A stretch of DNA of 64,000 nt from Isoetes taiwanensis (lineage: Eukaryota > Streptophyta > Lycopodiopsida > Isoetales > Isoetaceae), in assembly GCA_021234155.1 (NCBI GenBank), contig JAJEKV010000020.1, forward strand, positions 6,992,563 to 7,056,562, written 5' to 3'. Within the stretch, counting starts at the first letter, position 1. Each line of letters begins with the position of its first letter. Below are positions 44,301-56,299 of this stretch, piece after piece. Made by a program: the position numbers and the translations under genes. A model generated the notes under the pieces. It ran no database searches, was not told the DNA's origin, and was given only the letters and a program-made list of their open reading frames with translations.

Positions 44301-45971
44301 GTGACGTGTCATGTATTTATACCCAAAAGGCGTATAAATATGTGGAACGTCATAAGCAAGAAGATTTCAGCCTAAATTTAAGACCCTTTGTTAGAGTTTG
44401 GAAGACCCCTCAAGATTCATTGGTTTGTGGCTAGATCTTTTTGGCATGAATTCCATTTTCTAAGGCTTCTTTCATGTTCTTACCATCTTGATCCCATTCA
44501 TGAAACACCCCTCATGCTTCATACTTCCTATCTCCATACTCCATTACCATTTCCCCTATCCAAAGGTTGGCAAAGTTTCTTTTTTTCTAGTCAAAGCACA
44601 TCACATACCCATTATTCATCTACTTTCTTGAGAAAATGCAAAAAGGTCCACCAAATTTGGCTATTCCTAAGGTCTAAGACCATTTTCTCTCTCTAAAGTC
44701 AAATCTAAAGGAAGAAAGTGCACATTTTTTCCAAACAATTTTGAAAAAGGCAAATTTTCCAAGATATTGCACAAAATCCTAATGTGTATGTGCACAAGTG
44801 CCAAATATTATGCCAAATCATCCACATCATCTTCAAAATGCCAAATGTCATCCACATCATCACTCAAGAAGTACATCCGCATCACCATACACATGTCATC
44901 CACCTCATCACCACATCACAAAAAGTTTTGACTAGAAAATATTATTTTGCTACCTTGCTTGCCATGTCATCACCCATTTGCCACATCATTCCATAACCTT
45001 GCGCCCTCCAAAATTAGCCTCATTTTGAGGCAAAAATCAAGATGTTTTTTTTGCAAAAAGATTCTCCTTTCTTGTAGAGCATCAAAAAAGATTCCATCTG
45101 AAAAAAAAGAATTTTTGAAAAAAGTAAAAAAAAAATCAATCTACTCCCCCTGGCCTACACCCATTTCCCCAATCACCTTTTGCCACATGGCACCTCGGGC
45201 ATGTGAGGTGCCAACCACATGGAAATAGCATATAAATATTATAAATTTCAAAGCTTTATTCCTTATACCTCAACTTTCAAAGCTATTTCGGCCTGTGGGA
45301 TATATGGAAGGGCCAATATTTCTGATACACTCATTGAAAATTGTCTGTTTCAAGTCTGCTTGTTCAAAAATCTATAGTAAGCAAAGAAAGCATCCAAAAA
45401 TTTTGAAATTAAATACTAAGCATCTTCTCCTATTATTTTCTCTCCATTCCAAGTCTGAATAAGTTTCACTGCACGGATCCCAAGATATAGTATGCAAACT
45501 TGACACTTCCAAAACTGCGAAAATTTCAGGGAGAGTTAAACTTTTTGCAATTTGCTCCATTCTAATCCATCTTTTGCTTTGAGGATTGATCACTCTAAGT
45601 GATCTGGAGGTCCTGACCACCCCTATGGTAGGCATTTTCATGAGGTTGGCTTGGTAGCTAGGATTCAAGTCAACAATAGACCATACAACTTTGCTCGCAT
45701 TTGACATAGAAACCGCTCATGTCGAGTACTAGTCAGTGCACCTTTTTATTACCCCATTCCTGCCAGTTTGCCTGGCGTTCCCCTAGCGTGTAGCTTTGGT
45801 ATGGCATCAAGAATGAGCAAGGTCGTTCAAATTTTGAGCCATTGAAAAATTTGACCACAAATGGGCATAGAAATAGATAGCTGGGATTGATAGGATCTAA
45901 CGGTGATGCGGGAGCCACGTAGCGAAGCGTAATCCAAAGGAAAAGGGCGCGGAAAAAACCGTTATTGGGCG
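44301..45971. other. AT-rich spacer before the STPGR gene
   Basis: No gene recognised. 44800-44960 is rich in ATCATCCACATCATC-type phrases. The last 200 bases would include the STPGR promoter; no TATA box was assigned with confidence. Confidence 0.35.
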
Positions 45972-46697
45972 ATGGAGGAAATGGTATTGAAGGAGACGGC
46001 AGGGCCGGGGCCAGGAGCCTACCATATTAACAGCAATCCAACGCTACCGGCCTCGCCGGCCTACACAATCGGCTCCAGATACAGGGATTCTTCAGCAATT
46101 TTTTCTCGCCCAGGTCCAGGATCGTATTTTCCTCGCCAGGCCTTCCACGGCCCGGCGTACACAATCGGCAGCAGATTTCCGTTTTCCGACCAGCAGAAGG
46201 TCTCCCAGTACGAGTTCCCCCCGGATTCCGGCTCCCCGGATCGCCCTTCTCCGATCAAACCCAAGCGCGTTCCGGCCTCTCAAGTAACTCCTGGTCCCGG
46301 AAGCTATTTCCTTCCATCGCCAGACCGTGGCCCTGCTTTTTCCCTTCCAACCAAAAAGTTTTCCGGTCGGCCGGATTCTTCCCCCGGCCCCGGATCTTAT
46401 TTTCCGACCTCTCGAGCCACAAGTCCTTCCTATACCATGGCTGGTAGGAACCGGTTCAAGCAAATTGACAAACTCAATGGTCCTGGTCCTGGACATTATT
46501 TTCCTGGTATTGCTAATCATGGCCCTGCTTATACCATTTCCCAGAAGCTCCCTTCTCATAGTGACCTCAACATTCCTGGGCCTGGTGCTTATTTCCCCCT
46601 TGATTCTTCCTTCACTTTCCATCGGCGCGTCGATTGCCAACCTAGACCCAAACTCAACTCTTCCCGAGCTACCAACTCTTCAAGAAATTCGAGATAG
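45972..46697 (+). CDS. SHIPPO/STPGR-repeat protein, ODF3/CIMAP-like, 241 aa
   Basis: An intact single-exon frame starting MEEMVLKETAGPGPGAYHIN. It has six PGPGxY motifs spread along its length (PGPGAY, four PGPGSY/HY forms, PGPGAY), each followed by a PAYTIGSR or PSYTMAGR-like phrase: the sperm-tail PG-rich (STPGR/SHIPPO) repeat. Known: STPGR proteins such as ODF3/CIMAP associate with sperm tails or bind inside axonemal microtubules; they are found in organisms with cilia. Inference: in this plant it serves the motile sperm flagella and should be expressed in antheridia. The first half is GC-rich compared with its surroundings. The Ser/Arg-rich end (SSRATNSSRNSR) has no known role. Confidence 0.85.
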   Translation: MEEMVLKETAGPGPGAYHINSNPTLPASPAYTIGSRYRDSSAIFSRPGPGSYFPRQAFHGPAYTIGSRFPFSDQQKVSQYEFPPDSGSPDRPSPIKPKRVPASQVTPGPGSYFLPSPDRGPAFSLPTKKFSGRPDSSPGPGSYFPTSRATSPSYTMAGRNRFKQIDKLNGPGPGHYFPGIANHGPAYTISQKLPSHSDLNIPGPGAYFPLDSSFTFHRRVDCQPRPKLNSSRATNSSRNSR

Positions 46698-47126
46698 TCT
46701 TGTTCTGTGTCATCGAAGACCTAATTCTTCACCAGATTCTACATGGTTTTGCTCCATGTCCTTTGATTATCAAGTAAGCTTGATTTCTGTCTATATGGCC
46801 ACTTGTTATTGATTCAATTCGATTCAATTTTTTTTTTTTTTTGAACAAACATGTTGTAGTTCAATGCATTTTCTTAGATATAAAGTAAGCATTAGAGCTG
46901 ATATTTTAGGGTTGTCTAATAATGGGCATTGAAGACCAGTTGAACAAGCTTAATTTTGTGTAAGAGCATGCTAAATAGAATATTTATTCACTATCTCATA
47001 AAGACATTGTGGTCTAGGAGACGACAAATACATAAGTAAAACACACGTGATTAGGCCATGTCGTGATGGGCAAAAAATGTGCTTCTCGAATTCTTCAAGT
47101 AATTTGGCTAGTTTAAGAGATGGTAA
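46698..47126. other. STPGR 3' region
   Basis: Noncoding; contains GATTCAATTCGATTCAATT followed by a T run (about 46828-46845), possibly the reverse poly(A) of a small element. No other feature seen. Confidence 0.4.
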
Positions 47127-49240
47127 CTACAAAATAGAATATACGTTAGTAAGATCTTCTTGCTTGAGATTGTAGGATCTTCGAACATTTTCATATGCAG
47201 GACAATCTATCATAAAGTGGTGTTCGTCTTCTATTTCATCTGTTCTACATATCTCACATCTATTAGTCCTTTCAACTTTATGCCATCTTCCACATTCAAT
47301 ATGTGCCCTCATTAGTCATGTTTGATGTCTAGCTGATATAGCCAAACCATCCCTAAGATACTGTTGTGGAATATATAAAATCATTGGATGATTTCCTTCC
47401 TGTAGAAGTCCATTGAACCTCTCGAGGCAGGGGTTTTTTTATCCTAGTAGTAATGATTGTACTAGCCCATTGTATGGGTCCCATGACCTATTGGTCTCCG
47501 TGGACGTTAAAAAAACTATTCTATTCTATTCTATTCCTTGTGTGTTGGTCCATAGTTTTTCTACTACTTTATTCTGAACCAAATCCCAAATGACTACCGG
47601 TTCTGAAGGCAATGTTTCCTGTGAGATGTTCCATCTACCTGCCCCTTCCATACCGTCTTGGTACCATCCCTGTTCATGCGATTCTTGCAATGCTAGCTAA
47701 AGAAACCTACCCCGAGACATTGCTTGTACTTTAGTAACATAATTACAAAATTGGTAAAGTGCTTCCCTTTCCAATAGGAGCATTCTTGTTTCTGCCAGCA
47801 GCATGGAATATAGGGTTTGTATTTTTACACCTAGACCACTAGTCAAGAAATATTTTTGCACGACCTCAATGTCTTTCCACTTTTTCCTTGACAACACTGG
47901 TCTCCATATTTCACATCCATGCAATAGAATTGGTTGTACTAGTGCCTTGCAATGTCCAGTTACGTAAGTGTATTTTGCTGCTTTTTGCTTGCATTGCAAA
48001 TAATGCTTTCTTTCCTCCTTTTATACATTTGTCCACTGCCTTATTCCACTTGTAACTAACTGTCTGTTATTTTTATTCCAAGTACTTGTGATTATGGACT
48101 TGCTCCACTACCTTCCCTTGGAATTCGAAAGTGCGTTCACTATGCGATCCAATAATCATAACCGTTGTTTTATCCAAGTTTACTACCATTTTTGCATGAT
48201 CACAAAATCTCGTCAGATTATTCAAATGTTTGTGCAACCCCTCTGCAAATCTAGATATTAAAACAATATCATCTGCATAAAATAACAATTGTATTAATAT
48301 TCTTCACAGTACAGCTCCATCTAAGTTGTTCTGTTTAATCCAGTCTTCCAAGGCATCAATAAAAATGCCAAAGAGCATAGGAGATGCCAGGCATCCCTGC
48401 CTGATCCCAATATTGCTAACAATTGTGCCATTAAAGCTTTCATTAGAAGGAAAAGTAAGTCCAACAAGAGTCTTCTCATATAGCCGTGAAACTGCTGCGT
48501 GTAATTCTACTACTAGAACACATAGTTCCGCAAGTCTCTTTTGCAATTTAGCTCTTGAAACAATATATCAAACACTTTGCGAAGGTCCACAAAACACCCA
48601 TATAAGGCTCGTTTCGTGTTCTTCGACCCTTCTGCCAATACTTATAACGTGACCAAATGATCAATAGTGGAGTGCTTAGGTCTGAAGCCAGCTTGTTCCT
48701 TAGTTCTAACATTTTGCCTTTCATCCCACACAAATAATCTAATCTCAAGTGGAGTGCCAAACTGTTTTGCCATAGTGTTGCTCACCATCATGGTGCGATA
48801 ATTGCTTGCTTTATTTTTATCACCACTTCTGTGGATTGGCACCAATCTATTAATTTGTCATTCTGCTGGAGATCAAGTCTGTATGGCTACATTAAATAAG
48901 TTTCTTATTTCCTGAGGTATCTGGTATCACCATGTTCTTCTCGCATTCCTTATAATGTTTGACATATGTATATAGCTCATAAGCATTTACCTCACTAATA
49001 CTTGGTTTATTTGATTTCATAAGCTTCCAAAATTCCATTCGTCAGCACTTTCTCTATAAGATCCTTTTGTCTGGTTTAAATAAATTCAATTTTCCCTTTT
49101 TTTTTGAGCAATCTACAATAGATTTCAATTGTGTCTTTCTATATTCAACATCTAGATACTTAAGTTTGTCCCGAGCCATTTGGCATTCGTCATCAAACTA
49201 TACTTTGTCTCATTCTTTGCGTGGTGCCTTTGAGAATGTT
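47127..49240 (-). pseudogene. LINE (non-LTR retrotransposon), decayed, with a nested insertion
   Basis: Minus strand, in order: linker with FDDECQMARDKLKYLDVEYRK (about 49190), MVPIHRSGDKNKASNYR and EQAGFRPKHSTIDHL (48845-48645), GIRQGCLASPMLFGIFIDAL (about 48390), the catalytic FYADDIVLIS (about 48285), QPILLHGCEIWRP (about 47940) and a C-terminal knuckle CEICRTDEIEDEHHFMIDCP (about 47230). Stops and shifts separate the pieces. It is close in layout to the plus-strand LINE scraps at 35.4-37.4 and 41.0-42.1 kb, so one family is likely. Confidence 0.8.
47405..47540 (+). mobile_element. LINE 3' tail inserted into the minus-strand LINE
   Basis: Between the coding blocks at 47545 and 47400 lies plus-strand sequence with GGGTCCCATGACCTATTGGT and then ATTCT repeats, like the tail at 37340-37410. 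It interrupts the minus-strand reading of the older LINE, so it arrived later. Confidence 0.6.
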
Positions 49241-49257
49241 TGATTCTCGAAGGGCTC

Positions 49258-49885
49258 GCATGAAAACAGACAAAAGCTCTAGCTAGGCTTTTCATTCATC
49301 TCAGCAGAATTCTACAATGGTTGAGAGTGGGTAGCTGCACATTTGCAAGCTACCCACAATGAAAAAACACGGGGAATAATCATCTGGACCCCAAAAAAAT
49401 TCTACAGATGTCGGTTAAGTGTACCTGCAGAGAGCTTATCACCGGGATTAAAAACCCTCGCCCTTTCGAGTTTTCGAGGAAAAACCCTAGTGATAAGCCC
49501 TCTGCAAGGGGTTTGGACACAACGTAAGGCTGCAAAAACAAACGCTCCCACAAAGAAACCCCCAAAGCCTGAAGAAGACGGAGTTGCGCATCCTGCCGTA
49601 CCTGCACATCCACAAACTAGAACACAAAGATAAGAAAACAACAACCTCGAAAAGCGAGGGGCTTGTAACGCGTGCCACGCGACAAAAAACAACCTCGAAA
49701 AGCGAGGGGGGGGCTGGTCATGCGTGCCACGCAACAAAAATGATATTTACAATAATATACACATTAAGGGAGGGTGGGTGGGAGTCAAGGGAACTGCTGA
49801 GCGAGGAGAAAACGCCGATGAGAAGTCGATGAAGAAGCTACAAGAAATAGCGATCCCAAATGAACCTTATCTTATCTTATCTTAA
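49258..49885 (+). mobile_element. Short element (copy 1) with conserved stem-loop and CTTAT tail
   Basis: About 600 bp matched by an inverted copy at 56300-57025. Shared phrases include TCATTCATCTC, TTCTACAATGG, AGCTTATCACCGGGATTAAA and CGCCGATGAGA. It ends in CTTAT pentamers (49865-49884). A frame with VPAESLSPGLK and FRGKTLVI is readable in both copies, but it overlaps a folded segment (49427-49505). It may be a SINE-like or truncated LINE family. Confidence 0.7.
49427..49505 (+). other. Stem-loop with compensatory changes (copy 1)
   Basis: GCAGAGAGCTTATCAC (49427-49442) pairs with GTGATAAGCCCTCTGC (49490-49505), 15 of 16 pairs. An inner hairpin CTCG-CCCTTT-CGAG lies at 49457-49470. In the copy at 56754-56836 both stems persist through paired substitutions. 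Confidence 0.75.
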
Positions 49886-51639
49886 AATTTCTAGCTTCGA
49901 TCACTATCTGGCATGGAATAATTTAAGGGCTAAACTTAGCTATTTGGCGATTTTTTAGCATATTTAAAAAAAATGGCTAAAGTGAATAGAAAAGATTGGG
50001 AAAAAATAATAATTTTAGCTTAACTTTTTTCACGCTCGCACCAACCTACGATCTCTTTAGCAAATGCTAGAAAGTAAGAGAGTGAAATCTTGTACTGCTT
50101 AGCTAAACCATAGAAACTTTTGGAATGAATTTCAGGCTAGTTTAACTAATAACATCCTAGTTTATAAGAATAAATGATTATTAGTTTATCTTCTAGCATT
50201 TATAGAATACTCTGAGGCCTAGACCTAGCTAGCTGGCATTGTTTTAGAATACTTCCACAAAGAAAATAACTAAAGTAAATAGAAACAATTGGAAAAAAAA
50301 GCATAATAATGTTTAGATCAACACTAGAGTTGTCTCAGAGACTAGTTCCTCAATCCCTTCTCCATATTAGGGACTAGTTCTTCATGATACTTATGAGATT
50401 TTAAATATGAACACCTGAATTGTAAGATTAACTCGAAGTTGTACCACCATATTCAATGGCAAAATAAAATTCTTCACAAGTTTGGCACAAATCGCACCTT
50501 GAAATACACTCAATTCAATAGTTTCGATGATATGATATAATCTCATGACACTCAACGTGGAATACAAATTTCAAGATAACATTATTTTTCTATGAACGTA
50601 GTCTACAAATGCTACTCATTTTTCAAATTTCATGTGACTTCATAAAAATTTGATATATCAATGAGCAAATCATAATTTCAATCTTTGAGAGACCAAGTCG
50701 GGTCCTTAAGGAATTTCTGAAAAACAGACATCTATGAACCATTTTATATCCATGATATTTGAAATAGAATAAGGATGTGAAGGTACTATTATTTTTCGAT
50801 GGAAGTAAATACTAAGTAATACACGTCTTGCTAAACGGATTTCATTTTTTCAAAAAGTGGAGTAGTACTATGAATTTTCAAAATTTTGATCCTCGGGGGA
50901 CCTAATTGGGTCCATAAAGAACTTCTGAACTTCAAACTTTAAAGAATTATTTCTCAAAAATTCTACCATAGAATTTTCTAATTCTTCTTGTGATAGATTT
51001 CTTATATCATGAATTACAAGATGGAAGAATTAGAATTCCTAGGAAAAATCATATTTACAAAATAATGTGAGAAATGTTAAATACCTTGAGAATAAGCTTG
51101 ACCCCTTTGCATTCGGCTCCACATTATGGCTGGTAATAGAAGCTTTCTATATTTTTCATAAAGTTTTCCTTATATGTACACTCATGGAGGACAACATATT
51201 GTGAGTATGTAGACAAATTCTTTATCTCGGAGCTATAATAGAATTTCAAAAAAAGTGTACGAATGAACCCATTTGGGTTCATCAAAGGACAACTCTAGTG
51301 TACGTTTTTCGGTGACCACAGCACAGAAAAATTTAGAATGAATTTTGGATTAGTTTAGCTAAACGCTAGAAAGTATGAGAGGGAAAATGTGTAGAGTTTA
51401 GCTAAATCACAGAAAGTTTGGGATTAATCGCTGGCAAGTTTAGCTAAAGCCATTATGGCTAATAAGAAATATGTGATTAGTAATTTATTCCCTGCTATCT
51501 GGATTCGATGCATTCGAGAAATAGGTTTTTAGAGACCAAAGGTAATATATCTGAACTTTAGAGTTAGATATTTTTCCTTATCACAGATTGTATGAGCCAA
51601 AGGAAGTATTTAATTGTAAGCTATTGAAAATACCCTTGA
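49886..51639. other. AT-rich spacer, no gene recognised
   Basis: Repeated weak phrases (GCTAGAAAGTAAGAGAG, TTAGCTAAAC) occur near 50065-50150 and 51340-51430, which suggests the remains of a duplicated noncoding sequence. Nothing codes convincingly. Confidence 0.4.
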
Positions 51640-53097
51640 AAACTTTCTCCCTACAGGCCACCAAAGTGTTATATCCAACTTGATCTTTCAAAACCTGTTC
51701 CAACTTCTATTCCCTACACTGATCTAATTGCTCCCATTAACTCGAGGAGTCAATTCTCTAGCTACTCTTCTCTGGAACAACCCGCCATCAAAATCTCTGT
51801 CTTAAATAGAGGATCCTTAAGCATGGGCAACACTAGCTCGTGCATTAAGGAAAAGGAAAAGATTCCCTTTCCAGTAAAAAAGCAAAATAAAAACTTGGAT
51901 AGTGTACCAGAGAACACTGAGAATAATAAAAGGTTATTGAAAGGGAAATCTTTAATGGTTGGTGATACCTCTAGATTGCACAAAATCTTGAATACTATTA
52001 TGAAAGACAGTTTGGAAAATTTTCAGCATCAACAAGTCATTGGGAACAGGAAAGCAAATAAGGGAATTGTTATTCATTCAGGAATACAGACACCTGCTAA
52101 GGATACAGCCAAATCTACTCAACAAAACAAAGTGGCTGATATCACTACTGGAAAAGAAAATGAGATTCCATTAATTAAAGATCAGAAAGGTCAAAATACT
52201 CACAATATGACATCATTGGTTAATCAGCAGAGTTTGAACTCTGAGATGCTGGCTTCTTCAACTAATACAAATACTTCTCAAGATATTCAAGAAAAGGGTG
52301 GTCTTACTGATTATGATGATAACAGCATTAATGTTACTGACACATCAGATAAGGTTATATGGTCAAATAGTTTTAATATTTTAAGTGATCTAATGGATGA
52401 ATTTTGTGCAGACTCAATTGAGCCAAATATTTTATCATCCCCTCCTAAAGCCCCCTTTACCCAAAACATTGCCTTATATCCGTGCCTTATTGATCTATCC
52501 CCTGATTCCTCCCCTAACCACTCAATCACAAACAAGGTTGACTACATTTCCCCAGACATTGCTCTTCAGATGACAGAACTGCAAGAGGATATCAACCGAA
52601 AATTAAATAGTTTAATAGGACAGGAAGATCAGAGTGACACTTATAGACATGAGTCAGATGATAGCAAGGTTCAGAAAGTAGCTAATCAAATCAATTTGCA
52701 AGTAACAACAGGGTCAGATGCAGTAACAGTTACTCAAATAGTGCATAATGAAACCCAACTTTGTGATACAAATACTGAGGTTTTTCCAGATACTCCAATC
52801 AGCGAAGGAAATAATGAGGTAACTGTGTTCAAGGGAGATCAGCTTTTAGAGTTGCTGGAAACCAGGCAAGATTCAAACCCCACTTGTATTGTTAAATTGG
52901 ATTCTAATAATTTGAATATTCAAGATTACTCTAAGTCCAAATTTTGGGAATACTCGCCCTTCTATCCTATTATTTGTGACAAGGAAAACTCCAATCCCAA
53001 TACTATTTGGGATGATGACATATTTTTTGATAACCGTCTTGAAATATTCTTCTTTGAGAAGTTGGTTCAACTTCAGACGAGTTCGATGAGATATTAA
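51640..53097 (+). CDS. Unknown ORF, LINE-ORF1-like, or N-myristoylated-type hypothetical protein
   Basis: The frame is open from 51640; the first ATG is 51823 (MGNTSSCIKEKEK, 424 aa). Upstream of that ATG, after an AG, the same frame reads RPPKCYIQLDLSKPVPTSI, which resembles the 'VEIDLSKPLP' segment of DUF4283-type zinc-knuckle ORF1 proteins of plant L1 LINEs, and VIWSNSFNILSDL later fits such proteins too. On this reading it is an ORF1 remnant. If 51823 is the true start, the MGNxxSC beginning would be a myristoylation/palmitoylation signal. The rest is Asn/Ser/Thr-rich and looks disordered. I favour the LINE origin. Confidence 0.45.
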   Translation, partial: KLSPYRPPKCYIQLDLSKPVPTSIPYTDLIAPINSRSQFSSYSSLEQPAIKISVLNRGSLSMGNTSSCIKEKEKIPFPVKKQNKNLDSVPENTENNKRLLKGKSLMVGDTSRLHKILNTIMKDSLENFQHQQVIGNRKANKGIVIHSGIQTPAKDTAKSTQQNKVADITTGKENEIPLIKDQKGQNTHNMTSLVNQQSLNSEMLASSTNTNTSQDIQEKGGLTDYDDNSINVTDTSDKVIWSNSFNILSDLMDEFCADSIEPNILSSPPKAPFTQNIALYPCLIDLSPDSSPNHSITNKVDYISPDIALQMTELQEDINRKLNSLIGQEDQSDTYRHESDDSKVQKVANQINLQVTTGSDAVTVTQIVHNETQLCDTNTEVFPDTPISEGNNEVTVFKGDQLLELLETRQDSNPTCIVKLDSNNLNIQDYSKSKFWEYSPFYPIICDKENSNPNTIWDDDIFFDNRLEIFFFEKLVQLQTSSMRY

Positions 53098-53404
53098 TTA
53101 GATGATTGTTATGGATGGATTTATGACATATAAGGATCCAATTGAAAGGTAAATTCTATAGGAAACTTTCTGAAAGTTAAAAGCCATATCTTTGGCTAAC
53201 CCTAGGTAATTATTGATTTGAGTTTGATTCCTAACAAGATTTAAACTACATTTGGTTAATTGTAGTTGCAGATTATCCTTTCTCTTTTTTAATCTTTCCT
53301 TCCTCTAGATCATAGCCAAGATTGAAACTTTGATTTTTGCGAACCAAATTGCCCTGGGATTCTAAGGTGTGCTTCCCAAATCTTTTTCCATGCCTACCCG
53401 AAAA
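53098..53404. other. Short spacer
   Basis: AT-rich, nothing recognised. Confidence 0.4.
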
Positions 53405-53954
53405 CATTAGAGGTAATTTGAGATCTCCTTTTGTCCCCATAAGAATCCTCCAATAGAATGAGTACTCTACATCAAACTGCAATTAATGCAGCATTAACAA
53501 CTTCATTGCTGTCGTTTTTTCCCTATAACTTTTGATCTACTCATGAAAATGCTGCGGCGTTTGTTGCATTAGATGCAGAATGAAAATATCTTTCAAGTGA
53601 TATATGGTTATGATGTATTTCAATACAAGCCATATGTGTTAACCTTAAAAAATATGGTTTTGTGCTCTTTTCTTATATATTCCCAAAAGATATAACAATG
53701 GGTTGTCATTAGAAAGATCTTGAGGAGACGAATCCATTGCCACAAATAGTGTTCGAATCGGAGTTTTTGATCAAAAGTTATAGTAGAAAAATGACACTGC
53801 AAAAGTTAGTTAGAACTGCATTAATTACTGCTGCCACATAATACTGGAATAAAATACACTGGAGCTCTTCTCTTATTGGACAGTTTAAAAAGCTGATGTG
53901 GCTTTTTAAGCATCCCTTAATGGGACAAAATGAGATCTCAAATTACCTCTAATG
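53405..53954. mobile_element. 550-bp inverted-repeat MITE
   Basis: The first 33 bp (53405-53437, CATTAGAGGTAATTTGAGAT...) recur inverted at 53922-53954 with a single mismatch. Inside, further inverted pieces (CTATAACTTTTGATC near 53522 and GATCAAAAGTTATAG near 53769; CTGCAATTAATGCAG and CTGCATTAATTACTG) show that the whole element folds back. No coding potential. No clear target duplication. Confidence 0.8.
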
Positions 53955-56299
53955 ACTTCGATTCTTAAGGAATTGTGATGTATTTATTTGATTCTGACCT
54001 GTATATTTTATAAAGCTTGTTTTAATGTATATCTTGAGACAGGTATTATGACTGCAGCATAATAGTTGATCTTGGTAAACTTTTAGCCTTTAAGGGCTGG
54101 GCTTAAAGATTTTTAGCCTAAAGAGCTGAACTTGTTTATTTCTGACTGTGGACTCAATCAGGGTTGCAACCGTGTACTTGGTTGTATTAAATTTGCCATA
54201 TAATTCTTTGATCGAGGACGATCAATCCCGAGAAGAGGACTTCATATGGTGGTGCTCGGGGAATGGCTATGGGGAGCAAGAGAACAAGAAAGAAAGACAT
54301 TGTTTACGAGAAACTAGCGATATATTGAGCCAAGTCAAATAACTATAAAATATATTGTTATGGGACCTTCATGAAAGTGGAAACAAGTGGGACCTTTATG
54401 CTGAAGTGCCTTTAATCGATTATACGGGCAATGAATCCTTTTCAAATGGGGAACCCAACAAACCTTTTAACAAAAAGCCATCTTGCATCAAATATGTAAG
54501 GGGCATTAGAGACCAAAGACTGACACAAAGCTGACAGGTTTTGATTGATACAGTATCAAACAACGACAGTGTGGTCTCCCTATTTGCCATAGTGTAGCCG
54601 AAAGTTTTCTTTTGCCAGGATTTGCTGTTCTATAAGTAGCAACAGTGTCAGCTAGGACTCTTTCCCTGACAGCATCTTATGGAATTGGTTTAGTTTCCCG
54701 ATTCTCATTCGGCTCCTGTTCATTTGTTTATCACGATCCTAATCTCTATCTTTCAGAGCCAAATCGGCCCTTCCAGGCTTGATTCTGGATAGATCCGTTG
54801 CTTTTTCACTTAAGGGTTTTGGACATGGAGCATGGCTGCCATATTCAATCCCAAATTCAACGCAGATGGGCGTTGGGCAGAAACAGAGTATGGAGGTCGC
54901 GGAAACAGAATGGAGGCGGCACCGCCCAAAAAATGGATAGAACTTCAACAGAGTTTTTCGCTTTTTAAAAAGCTGTCAAATAATGGCGAAATTTGATGGT
55001 GGTTCAAATTTCGATTGTTTTGATCATTCTATTCTTGATGATTTTGATCATTCTAATCCCAATCAATGTGATCATCTTGGATATTCTCCCCATCTCTGCC
55101 ATTATTTTCCCTTTTTCCATTACCATTCTTTCCACTCCCTACTGGGCACCATCATCTGCAACATTTTCATGCTCTGTATCTGTTGAACCCTGGATAATGC
55201 AGTGATGTTCTATACCCTTAATAGCAAGCAACTTATCAATCTTGCATTGCAGTATTCTAGTTTGTTGCAGATATAAGTAAATGATCTGTGTTCAGTTGCA
55301 GTCATTGTAGCCATTAGGATGGCCAAATTACAAAAGATACAATGATGTCTTTTATGGTATCTACCCTAATAGAAGGAAAGGGCAACCTGCACTAGCCATC
55401 TATGGCATGATTGACAACTACCATGATACAGTCTGCTCCAATAGTCTGGTTGTGGCAGACAAACACTCTCTAAATGTGCCTTCTTCCACAACTTTTTAAC
55501 GGCTAATAAGAGACACTCTTACGGGCCATTCATGTCTGTAAATCTCATGGATAGAAGCATTCAGAAGGTGACGATGGTATTAAGCCCATAATATTCTGTT
55601 CATCAATAATGTCGATGTCTATCTAAAAGTATCTATGCCAAGGGTCTGGCGCCTACCTAGCGGCTCGCTTTCTGTGCCTATGGCTACCACCTGTTGTTTC
55701 TATAGGGAGAAGCTAGAACTGGTTTGAGTAAAACAGAAATGATGTTTGTACTCAGCATGAACTCTCTTCTGTATGGCACCCCAATAGGACCGTTGACATA
55801 GCGCAAAAAGGGCACTTATAAACAAGAAGCACATGCCCTTCCCACACCATAACCATGGTTTAAAATAGACACTTGCAAATGTGAAATAGCACAAGGCCCC
55901 CAAAATTGAATCAATATGATTTTTTTATAATGATTTATTAGTAAAAACCAAAACTTAAAATCAATACACATTACCTTATCTAGTTCTACAATATGGTTCA
56001 TCAATACAACTTTATGACTTGATAAAAACGAACATTATTTTTTGACATGGTATTAGAATATGATAGTTGTAGTTGATTTTTATTACAACTTAAAATATAC
56101 GCTTAATATGCGAAGTTTAGTAGAATAAAATTTGATCACACCTATCTTCCTTGGTATGTGGACATGGTACATTTAAGTGGTATCTCATGATGATTGATGG
56201 TTTCTGATTTAAGTGCTATATCATGATGATTGGTAGTGATTAATCGTAACACCACATCGTGATAAACATAATTGGTTTAGTATGACTTGTTTTTGCATA
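53955..56299. other. Spacer, no gene recognised
   Basis: Short frames only. 54700-55010 is somewhat GC-richer with a frame resembling a 5' exon, but no partner exons or domain were recognised. Confidence 0.35.

Noticed and set aside
46092-46640. Minus-strand frame over the STPGR gene
   Set aside because: Shadow of the GC-rich, repetitive plus-strand coding sequence.
49343-49633. Protein gene in short element copy 1
   Set aside because: The conserved part coincides with a stem-loop whose changes preserve pairing; coding is not needed to explain it, though it is not excluded.
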